13,916 nucleotides of DNA, from NCBI GenBank assembly GCA_018334855.1, contig JAGXLE010000010.1, positions 1 through 13,916 on the forward strand, given 5' to 3'. This stretch comes from Desulfobacterales bacterium (GTDB lineage Bacteria; Desulfobacterota; Desulfobacteria; Desulfobacterales; Desulfosalsimonadaceae). This document shows positions 1 through 8,542 of this stretch, piece by piece (position 1 is the stretch's first letter; every line of letters starts with the position of its first letter). Below the pieces are notes generated by a model. It saw nothing but the letters and a program-made list of their open reading frames with translations. It was not told the origin of the DNA and searched no databases. The position numbers and the translations under genes were made by a program.

Positions 1-309
1 TTTTTCTCAAATTCAATATATAAAGTTGATGGCTTCGTAAAAAGCTGTTTATTCCGCCAGGGCGTTATTTTTGCAGAGAGGAAATCGGTAAGCACCTTGG
101 CTGATCGGCGCCGCGAAAAAGGAGTTTCCTCGCTCCAGGAGCCTCTTTGCGCCTCAATTTCCGCTCGGAAACCCGCTTTTCCGCACCGCCGTCAGGGCAA
201 CAAAGTGCAGTTTCGCAAGAGCGCAAAAAAAGGATTTCCCTGGAAGTGTTACCCCCGGGCCGCAGCCCGGGACCGGGCTATAACAGCAACTTTTTCTGAG
301 GTTTTGCAA
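1..309. other. Non-coding left edge with half of a dispersed repeat and GC-rich hairpins
   Basis: No convincing gene is seen here. An open frame continues upstream from the hydrolase to a TTG at 97, but that part has no recognisable domain, is rich in Arg/Lys/Ser and has no ribosome binding site. The stretch holds a repeat half-copy at 27-59 and a 6-bp palindrome, TTTCCG-CT-CGGAAA, at 158-171. It also holds two hairpins that share one arm. CCCGGGC (254-260) pairs with GCCCGGG (265-271), while GCCCGG (265-270) can instead pair with CCGGGC (273-278). These lie 30-50 bases before the hydrolase start. They may be the structured end of an upstream transcript or a leader. No clear promoter was found. 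Confidence 0.5.
27..59 (+). repeat. Half-copy of the dispersed palindromic repeat also found between dnaN and gyrB
   Basis: TGATGGCTTCGTAAAAAGC at 27-45 matches the left arm of the dnaN-gyrB element (from 4742) with two mismatches over its first 18 bases. Allowing a 7-base gap, the match continues: CTGTTTATTCCGCCA (45-59) against CTTTTTATTTTGCCA (4767-4781), 12 of 15 identical. No clear right-hand arm is visible in the following 200 bases, so this copy is truncated or degenerate at its right end. It resembles repeats I recall from Desulfobacterales intergenic regions, but that recollection was not checked. Confidence 0.55.
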
Positions 310-909
310 ATGAAAGACGAGGCTGTAAGCATAAACGGTTTTGAATGCCGGATGATATCAAGCCCGGGTAGAGGGCCATGCATTGTGCTGCTGCACGGCT
401 ACATGTATACAAGTGATGTTTGGAACGATATAGGCCTGCTCAGGCTGCTTGAACAGAAAAATATTGCTTTCAAAGCCATTGACATGCCTTACGGCCACCA
501 AAGCGAAAGCTTTCCCAGGACCGCGGATCCGGCCAAAAACACCGACATACTCGCAGAGGCGGCAGCCCCCGACGATGTTATCATCGGTGCAAGCCTGGGG
601 GGCTATATAGCTCTTAAGCACTGCGTGTACTCGCCTTGCGGGGGGTTAATGCTTATTGCCCCGGTAATGAGCCTTCAGGAGGAACTTGCCTCTCGCTACG
701 ACAAGGTTTGCGCATGTGTATCTATTATCTACGGCGGAAAAGACAACGTGGTAAACCACGAGGAGATCAAGCGGCTGGCCCGGCTATTAAGCACAAAGGT
801 TACCGTTTATGAAAAAGCCCGGCACGCTGCATACATTGATCAGCCGGAACGGTTTAAAAAAGATGTAATTGACTTTTATAATTATACATGCAGGCAGATG
901 TATTCCTGA
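310..909 (+). CDS. Small alpha/beta hydrolase
   Basis: A 199-residue single-domain alpha/beta hydrolase, probably a cytosolic serine esterase, lipase or thioesterase; the substrate cannot be read from sequence. LLHGYM near residues 27-32 supplies the oxyanion-hole HG turn. GASLGG near 93-98 is the nucleophile elbow with the catalytic Ser. GGKDN near 145-149 carries the acid Asp, and ARHAAYIDQPERF near 171-183 the catalytic His, so the triad is complete. There is no signal peptide. ATG 310 was chosen because GAGG lies 8 bases upstream and homology-like sequence begins just after it. A longer reading from TTG 97 adds 71 residues that do not look like protein. The lid region is very short, and the protein is small even for this fold. 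It converges on the PBP gene with only 10 bases between stop codons and no terminator. Confidence 0.8.
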   Translation: MKDEAVSINGFECRMISSPGRGPCIVLLHGYMYTSDVWNDIGLLRLLEQKNIAFKAIDMPYGHQSESFPRTADPAKNTDILAEAAAPDDVIIGASLGGYIALKHCVYSPCGGLMLIAPVMSLQEELASRYDKVCACVSIIYGGKDNVVNHEEIKRLARLLSTKVTVYEKARHAAYIDQPERFKKDVIDFYNYTCRQMYS

Positions 910-919
910 TACGTCTGTT

Positions 920-3283
920 TTACTGAACGCCCTTTTTGAAAAACTCGCCTGTCTCTGTAATTTCATCCGGGGCTTTTGTGTGTTTTTCGGGAACAGTGCC
1001 TTCCTTGAAGCACTCGTAAATTACCTTATCTGAAGAGTCTACAGGCAACAGCCCGGTTTTGGCATCTATTTTTGCAAAAACCACGTTGTCAGGCACATCA
1101 AAGACCCGTTCCGGCCTGTCTTTGAGTACCTGTTTCATGTAATCGAGCCATATGGGACTTGCCGCCCGCGAACCGGTTTCTTTGCTTCCAAGGGAGCGAT
1201 CCTTGTCATATCCCACCCAGACGCCGCTGAGATAGCCTGGAGTATAACCCATAAACCATGCATCATTTAAGTTATTGGTGGTGCCTGTTTTGCCGGCCAC
1301 AGGGCGGTCCAGGGCCTTTACTCTCCAGCCCGTGCCCTCCTGGACCACTTCCTTTAACAAATGGGTGACAATGTAGGCGGTGCTTTTGTCAATAACTTTT
1401 TCGGGGTCGGCTTCGTGCTTATATATTACTTCCCCGCTGCGGTCCTCCACCTTTTTAATAAACACCGGTTTAAGACGTTTGCCTTTGTTTGCAAAAACAG
1501 AGTATGACCGGGCAAGTTCCAGCAATGACACCCCGGAAGAGCCCAGGGCAAGTGAAAGATTGCGGTCCAGATGGGATTTGATGCCAAGCTTTCTGGCATA
1601 ATCTATAACATAATCAATCCCTATCTCCCTTAAAATCTTGACCGTTACAATATTTCTGGAATGGATCAGGCCTTCGCGGAAAAGGGTATACCCGTGAAAG
1701 GTCTTATCGTAATTTCCGGGTTTCCAGGTAAAATCATTTTCAGTATCTTTAAATACTATCGGCGTGTCGGCTATCACAGTTGCCGGTGTATATCCTTTGT
1801 CAAGGGCCGCGGAATAAATAATAGGCTTAAACGCAGATCCCGGCTGCCTGCGGGATTGAATTGCCCGGTTAAATTGGCTTTCGGTAAACTTGCGCCCTCC
1901 GACCAGGCTCTTTACATGACCGGTTTCATTTTTCATTCCCACCAGGGCGGCCTGGACTTTCGGCTTCTGTTCCAGTGACAGAAGCCATTGCTCTTTTTCC
2001 TTGTTCCAGCTTTCCAGCCTGACCCGAATAACGTCTCCTGTTTCCAGGACATTGCCGGGATTTTTCACAAACGCCCTTCCGTAGGGCACTTCCGGATCTG
2101 GTTTTCTTGCCCACCGCATATTTTTCAGCGGTATAACACCAACGGACTTTCCCATCCGAACCGTTGTTTTATCAGCTTTATTGTCAACTTCCACTACCAC
2201 GCCTCGGGCTATCATGCCCTGATGAATCCCTTTTTTTTCAAGCTCTTTTTGAAGCTTCCGGCTGAAAGGCTCTATGTCCTGTACCGCCAGGTGCTTTATC
2301 GGTCCGCGGTATCCCTGTCTTTTATCCAGTGCACGCAGCCCTTTTTCTATGAAATTTCTCGCCGTCTCCTGCATCTCTATATCAACAGTGGTATATACTT
2401 TTAGCCCTTCGGTATAAAGCGCCTTCCTTCCAAATCGCTTCTCTATCAGTTTTCGCACATGTGCTGAAAAATAAGGAACCGTGTCAATAAACCAGTTCGG
2501 TTGTTTATGAATTTCAAGCTCTTTTCCCATTGCCTCGGAGGCCCGTGCATTTGTTATAAAATTTTCTGTCACCATCCTGTTTAAGACATAAATCTGGCGC
2601 TGTTTTGCCTTATCAAAATTTTTGTACGGTGAATACAGGCTCGGCGCCCGAGGCAGGCCGGCCAGCATGGCCGCCTCTGCCAGGGTCAATTCTTCTGCTG
2701 ATTTACGAAAATAATTCCGGGCTGCCGCCTCTACGCCGTAAGCTCCATGGCCCAAATAAATCTGATTAAGATAAAGATACAGGATTTCTTTTTTTGTAAA
2801 GTGCTTGTCTATACGGTATGCCAGAATCGCTTCCCTGATTTTGCGGCTGTAGCTTTGTTTCGGCGTCAGGAAAAAAGATTTGGCAACCTGCTGGGTAATG
2901 GTACTTCCTCCCTGAACGATGGTGCCGGCCTTGAAGTTTTTTATAAAAGCCCTTATTATGCTGTAGAAATCAATCCCGTCATGCTCGTAGAAACGTGCGT
3001 CTTCTGTTGCCACAAAAGCCTTTACAAGGTGTTCCGTCATTTTTGAAATAGGTATGACGATGCGGCGCTGCTCAAAAAATTCTGCTATCTTGCGCCCGTC
3101 ATCGGAATAAAACGAGGTGACCACCGGAGGCTGGTAATCTTCCAGTTTTGTAATACTCGGAAGATCCTTGCTGAAATAATAATACAGGCCGGCAAAAGCC
3201 AGGAGCCCGACAACCGCTCCTGCAACTGCAAGGCCCAATATCCACTTTAAAGCGGCAAGCACCCATCTGCCCAAACGCGACAT
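920..3283 (-). CDS. mrcA: Class A penicillin-binding protein 1A (bifunctional peptidoglycan synthase)
   Basis: A 787-residue inner-membrane enzyme that polymerises lipid II into glycan strands and cross-links the stem peptides in the periplasm. Residues 8-37 form the single N-terminal membrane anchor. The GT51 glycosyltransferase domain follows (about 50-225), with ATEDARFYEHDG (catalytic Glu94), QGGSTITQQ (125-132) and the later NYF and AMLAGLPRAP segments. An OB-like insert lies around 325-440 (the GVVVEVDN and GDVIRVRL strands), as in PBP1A of Gram-negative bacteria. The transpeptidase domain has SAFK (Ser483, Lys486), SRN (542-544) and KTGT (665-668), so both active sites look intact. Length fits the family. 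The start ATG has GGAG 11 bases upstream and a sigma-70-like promoter just behind. It is transcribed away from dnaN. The 1A subfamily call rests on the OB-like insert. Confidence 0.93.
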   Translation of the reverse strand: MSRLGRWVLAALKWILGLAVAGAVVGLLAFAGLYYYFSKDLPSITKLEDYQPPVVTSFYSDDGRKIAEFFEQRRIVIPISKMTEHLVKAFVATEDARFYEHDGIDFYSIIRAFIKNFKAGTIVQGGSTITQQVAKSFFLTPKQSYSRKIREAILAYRIDKHFTKKEILYLYLNQIYLGHGAYGVEAAARNYFRKSAEELTLAEAAMLAGLPRAPSLYSPYKNFDKAKQRQIYVLNRMVTENFITNARASEAMGKELEIHKQPNWFIDTVPYFSAHVRKLIEKRFGRKALYTEGLKVYTTVDIEMQETARNFIEKGLRALDKRQGYRGPIKHLAVQDIEPFSRKLQKELEKKGIHQGMIARGVVVEVDNKADKTTVRMGKSVGVIPLKNMRWARKPDPEVPYGRAFVKNPGNVLETGDVIRVRLESWNKEKEQWLLSLEQKPKVQAALVGMKNETGHVKSLVGGRKFTESQFNRAIQSRRQPGSAFKPIIYSAALDKGYTPATVIADTPIVFKDTENDFTWKPGNYDKTFHGYTLFREGLIHSRNIVTVKILREIGIDYVIDYARKLGIKSHLDRNLSLALGSSGVSLLELARSYSVFANKGKRLKPVFIKKVEDRSGEVIYKHEADPEKVIDKSTAYIVTHLLKEVVQEGTGWRVKALDRPVAGKTGTTNNLNDAWFMGYTPGYLSGVWVGYDKDRSLGSKETGSRAASPIWLDYMKQVLKDRPERVFDVPDNVVFAKIDAKTGLLPVDSSDKVIYECFKEGTVPEKHTKAPDEITETGEFFKKGVQ

Positions 3284-3625
3284 AGAAACATCTGCTCCAT
3301 TTTCAGATAAAAGTCTTTATTATATACCATTTTCCGAAACATAAAACAAGGAGCCAAAGCATTTATGCCAATATTGCCGGCGGTAAGTTCCGGAAAAATG
3401 ATTATACAATTTCATATTGATATTTTGTTAATAACGGAATAGTTTTAAACAGGTTTTTACCCTGTATGGAAAACTGCCTGTTTGTTAACCTTTTTTCAAG
3501 GCACCTGTAAAAATCTTTGTCTGTTAATTTATATTTTAAATTAAATATGTTATATAATTATTACAGTTATTGACAACCCTTAATCATTATTATTTATTTT
3601 TTTAAATATTATTAAAGGAAAGATT
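3284..3625. other. AT-rich divergent intergenic region between PBP1A and dnaN
   Basis: This region has no gene of its own. Besides the PBP1A promoter it holds an inverted repeat: AAACAGG (3447-3453) and CCTGTTT (3477-3483). A nested ACAGG/CCTGT pair sits in the left half (3449-3464), and a GTTAAC palindrome follows at 3484-3489. The dnaN-proximal 110 bases are extremely AT-rich. TATAAT at 3553-3558 is a possible -10 without a clear -35. TTGACA at 3570-3575 is a possible -35 whose best -10 (TATTTA at 3591-3596) is only 15 bases away. TTATTGACA at 3567-3575 is 7/9 to the DnaA-box consensus, and no better box was seen. I see no firm dnaN promoter assignment. Confidence 0.45.
3319..3349 (-). promoter_or_regulatory. 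Candidate sigma-70 promoter of the PBP1A gene
   Basis: Read on the minus strand, TTGTTT (3344-3349) is followed after 17 bases by TATATA (3321-3326). An overlapping TATAAT (3319-3324) would give a 19-base spacer. The predicted start is about 30 bases upstream of the PBP1A ATG, giving a short ordinary leader. Confidence 0.5.
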
Positions 3626-4741
3626 ATGAGGATTATAATTCAGAAAAGCGATCTTTCGGATGTATTATCGCAGATTCAGGGTTTGACAGGCAGAAAGACA
3701 AGCCTGGCCATAACTGAAAATGTATTAATACAAACAGGAGACAGCGGGATCCATATTACAGCCACTGATCTTGAAACGGGATTTGAGGGTTTTTTCCCGG
3801 CGGAAGTGGAGACAGACGGGGCTATTGCCATAAATTCGCGCAAATTTTATGAAATCGTTAAAAATTTTCCCACCGAAGCAATCCGGGTTTCCGAACTGGA
3901 AAACAATTGGATAGAAATTTCTTCAGATACAGTGCAATATCATATTGTGGGAATGGATCCTGATGAGTTTCCGGATACTCCCGGGGTTGAGGATGTTGAA
4001 TTTTTTGAAATGGAATCGCCCGAATTAAAGAAGATGATAGATAAAACAGTGGCTGTAGGCGTGGCCGGAGATGAAAAAAGAGCCCACATGATCGGGGTAA
4101 ACCTGGAGAGGATTGAAAATGATTCCGGCAAGCTGCTCAGGATGGTTTCCACAGACATCAAGAGACTTGTAAAAGTTGATTATATTTTTGACCCGGATTC
4201 AGGATTTAATGAGGGGCCAGGCGTTATTGTTCCAAAGAAGGGCTTAAATGAGGTAAACAGGTTTCTGCCCTCTGAGGGTAGGGTACAGGCGGGGGTAAAG
4301 GATAATTATTTTATCCTGAAAAAAGAAAATAAAAAAGTTATTGTAAAGCTTTTAAACGGAGAGTTTCCCGCTTACAATGAATTGCTGATACCTGATCCGG
4401 AATTTGATATAGTTTTTGATCGTGATCTTTTTCTGATGATGCTTAAAAGAATGTCAATTCTGACCTCGGAAGAATACAGGGGGGTTATATTCCATTTTGA
4501 AAACAACGAGCTGACAATGCGTACAGTAAATGCCTCATTGGGCGAATCCCGTGAGACCATGAGGATAGAATATGACAGGGAACCCCAGGAAATAGCGTTT
4601 AATCCGCGATATTTTATTGATGCCGTTAATTTTACCAATACCGACAAGGTGCTGCTCAACATCAAAAACGAGGACAATCCCTGTATTGTTCGAGCGGAAA
4701 ACGATTTGAGCTATTTAAACATTATAATGCCGATGAAAATT

Positions 4742-4744
<3 letters not shown>
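3626..4744 (+). CDS. dnaN: DNA polymerase III beta subunit (sliding clamp)
   Basis: A 372-residue protein with the length and composition of the bacterial beta clamp, which dimerises into a ring around DNA and tethers polymerase III and other replication and repair proteins. The N-terminal repeat begins with IQKSDLSDVLSQIQGLTGRK and ITATDLETGFEG, typical of clamp domain 1. The second domain has the VGVAGDEKRAHMIGVNLE segment. The third ends in LSYLNIIMPMKI, matching the usual C-terminal PM-x-[IL] end that forms part of the protein-binding pocket. The start ATG has AAAGGA 6 bases upstream. The stop codon TGA is the first three bases of the palindromic repeat that fills the gap to gyrB. No dnaA lies upstream; the neighbour is a divergent PBP gene. 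Confidence 0.95.
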
Positions 4745-7264
<2,520 letters not shown>

Positions 7265-7266
<2 letters not shown>

Positions 7267-7312
7267 TGCCCATCCAGAAATTGGGCAAATTAGCCATTTC
7301 TGGATAGGCACT
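7265..7312 (+). terminator. Long hairpin starting in the gyrB stop codon, probable terminator
   Basis: AGTGCCCATCCAGAAAT (7265-7281) pairs with ATTTCTGGATAGGCACT (7296-7312), 16 of 17 positions complementary. Inside the 14-base loop a further GGC/GCC pairing (7284-7286 with 7293-7295) is possible. GTTTTATATC follows, a short weak T-tract, so termination after gyrB is plausible but not textbook. The length and near symmetry also suit a dispersed palindromic repeat that happens to sit in a convergent gene junction. Confidence 0.55.
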
Positions 7313-7325
7313 GTTTTATATCAAC

Positions 7326-7359
7326 CCGGAAAGGGTATCATTTCCGGATCGAAACGATC
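7326..7359. repeat. Two abutting small hairpins at the 3' end of the RRM gene
   Basis: CCGGAAA (7326-7332) and TTTCCGG (7341-7347) are perfect inverted repeats. GATCG-AAA-CGATC (7347-7359) is a second perfect stem that shares base 7347. They lie 12 bases beyond the stop of the minus-strand RRM gene, so they would form the 3' end of its transcript. No run of T follows on either strand, so they are more likely an RNA 3'-end stabiliser or a weak terminator. Confidence 0.4.
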
Positions 7360-7371
7360 TATGTCCATCCA

Positions 7372-7662
7372 TTACCGTCTGAAGCCGCGCTTGCGATCAC
7401 CACCCCGCCTGCCCTTTTTTCCTCCAGGATCAGCGGGGTTGACTTTCATGCTCCTTCCGTCCACGGCTTTTCCGTTTAAAGCCTTGATAGCTTGGTCTGC
7501 TTCAGAATTGCTGGGCATTTCCACGAAACCAAACCCCTTGGAACGTCCTGTATAACGATCCGCTATAATTTTGGCACTTTCAACCTCGCCGAATTCGGTA
7601 AAAATATCTTTTAAACCATCTTCGGATACATTGTATGACAAGTTGCCGACATAGATATTCAT
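7372..7662 (-). CDS. RRM-domain RNA-binding protein
   Basis: A 96-residue protein made almost entirely of one RNA recognition motif, which binds single-stranded RNA in the cytoplasm. RNP2 is IYVGNL (residues 3-8) and RNP1 is KGFGFVEM (42-49), with the aromatic residues that stack on bases intact. The last 22 residues form a short basic Gly/Lys/Arg tail. This is the usual form of bacterial small RRM proteins in cyanobacteria and Desulfobacterota, often linked to cold or stress response; the RNA targets are unknown. AAAGGA lies 6 bases before the ATG. The gene has its own promoter just after the upstream hydrolase stop codon and a leader of about 140 nt that can fold into a strong hairpin, which suggests post-transcriptional control. 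It converges with gyrB. Confidence 0.92.
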   Translation of the reverse strand: MNIYVGNLSYNVSEDGLKDIFTEFGEVESAKIIADRYTGRSKGFGFVEMPSNSEADQAIKALNGKAVDGRSMKVNPADPGGKKGRRGGDRKRGFRR

Positions 7663-7705
7663 ATGAAATCCTTTCGGTTATATGTGCTATTAATGGATGT
7701 GAACG

Positions 7706-7747
7706 CATCGGCTGCCCGGTCAACAGCACAAAAACCGGGAACCGATG
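7706..7747 (-). promoter_or_regulatory. Hairpin in the leader of the RRM gene
   Basis: In the transcribed leader, CATCGG and CCGATG (7742-7747 with 7706-7711) form an outer 6-bp stem. CCCGG and CCGGG (7735-7739 with 7715-7719) form an inner 5-bp stem, separated by a small internal loop and closed by a 15-base loop. It ends about 45 bases before the start codon. It has no U-run, so it is not a terminator. A thermosensor-like or autoregulatory role is possible, but I recognise no known riboswitch. Confidence 0.4.
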
Positions 7748-7807
7748 TCCGGCAGGGTAAAACCGAAGATGAATTAAAGGCTTGAGCAAATTTTAATCGA
7801 GATTTTT

Positions 7808-7836
7808 ACTATAACCGGGATTTGGCTTATATGCAA
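7808..7836 (-). promoter_or_regulatory. Sigma-70 promoter of the RRM gene
   Basis: On the minus strand TTGCAT (7831-7836) is followed after exactly 17 bases by TATAGT (7808-7813). The -35 lies 7 bases downstream of the hydrolase stop codon. This separates the RRM gene from the kinase operon upstream and gives a leader of about 140 bases. Confidence 0.6.
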
Positions 7837-7843
7837 AGAAATA

Positions 7844-8542
7844 TTACATAAGCGTCATCAAAGAACGCCATCTGTCTGTTTCTGTTTCAGTGGAAAGCCC
7901 TTTTTGATCGAGGATGGAGATGATTTTTTCATCGTTGAACCTGAGAAACGGATCAACGTTTTTTTCATCTGCAAGACTGGCACATACATTGGAAGGGTTG
8001 TAGTTTTCAAGGTAGGTGTCGATATGGGGGTTGTCGGGTTCAAGCTGACGTGCAAATTCCATGTATTCTTCCACGTAATCGTGGCCGGCATACACTATGG
8101 TCGAATCAGGCAGTTCAAGCAGGGTTTTGATGGAGTTAAAAAAAGTATCGATGTCTCCTGTGAAACATTTGCCCACCTTGCCGTTAAACAGCGTGTCACC
8201 GGATACAAGCACGGGTGGGCAGTAAAAACACACTGAATCGCGGGTATGTCCCGGGGTATGAAAAACTTCGATATTCTCCCCGTCAAGCTCTATGACCCGT
8301 TGTTTTAAAAGGGAGTTGAAATCCAGAAACTGTGCCCTGCTATTTTCAAGCAGATCCCGGTTTCCTGTTGTATGATCAGGATGGCTGTGGGTGTTTGTGA
8401 CGTATTTGAGTTCAAGGCCTTGTGCATTTATAAAATCGAGCATACCGGAAACATCGCCGCCGTCTACGGCCAGGGCGCTTTTTTCGCCGTATAAAAGGTA
8501 TCCCAGATTGTCAGCCCCGTAACGGAATTGTTTTATATTCAT
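7844..8542 (-). CDS. Metallo-beta-lactamase-fold hydrolase, glyoxalase II-like
   Basis: A 232-residue binuclear metal hydrolase. THSHPDHTTGN gives the HxHxDH metal motif (His52, His54, Asp56, His57). HTPGHT supplies His99, SGDTLF supplies Asp116 and YAGHDYVEEY supplies His154, so the full metal set is present. GHDY-x5-FA and the C-terminal VDPFLRFNDE resemble hydroxyacylglutathione hydrolase (GloB), which cleaves S-lactoylglutathione or other thioesters. The substrate here is uncertain, because many sulfate reducers do not rely on glutathione. There is no signal peptide, so it is cytosolic. The start ATG overlaps the kinase stop codon (ATGA, 8539-8542), implying translational coupling. No separate SD stands out beyond GGCGGAAA. 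It is the last gene of the phosphorelay operon. Confidence 0.85.
   Translation of the reverse strand: MNIKQFRYGADNLGYLLYGEKSALAVDGGDVSGMLDFINAQGLELKYVTNTHSHPDHTTGNRDLLENSRAQFLDFNSLLKQRVIELDGENIEVFHTPGHTRDSVCFYCPPVLVSGDTLFNGKVGKCFTGDIDTFFNSIKTLLELPDSTIVYAGHDYVEEYMEFARQLEPDNPHIDTYLENYNPSNVCASLADEKNVDPFLRFNDEKIISILDQKGLSTETETDRWRSLMTLM

Noticed and set aside
97-309. 71-residue N-terminal extension of the hydrolase from a TTG codon
   Set aside because: It has no SD, a low-complexity Arg/Lys/Ser-rich composition, palindromes and no domain; ATG 310 has GAGG at the right distance.
1988-2404. 138-residue frame antisense to the PBP gene
   Set aside because: It is a shadow of the conserved OB-like and linker region of the PBP.
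3567-3575. Possible DnaA box TTATTGACA
   Set aside because: It is only 7 of 9 to consensus, with both central CC positions changed, and there is no cluster of boxes nearby.
7580-7789. 69-residue frame upstream of and overlapping the RRM gene on the same strand
   Set aside because: It is in a different frame from the RRM, starts within the leader, and has no SD or recognisable motif.
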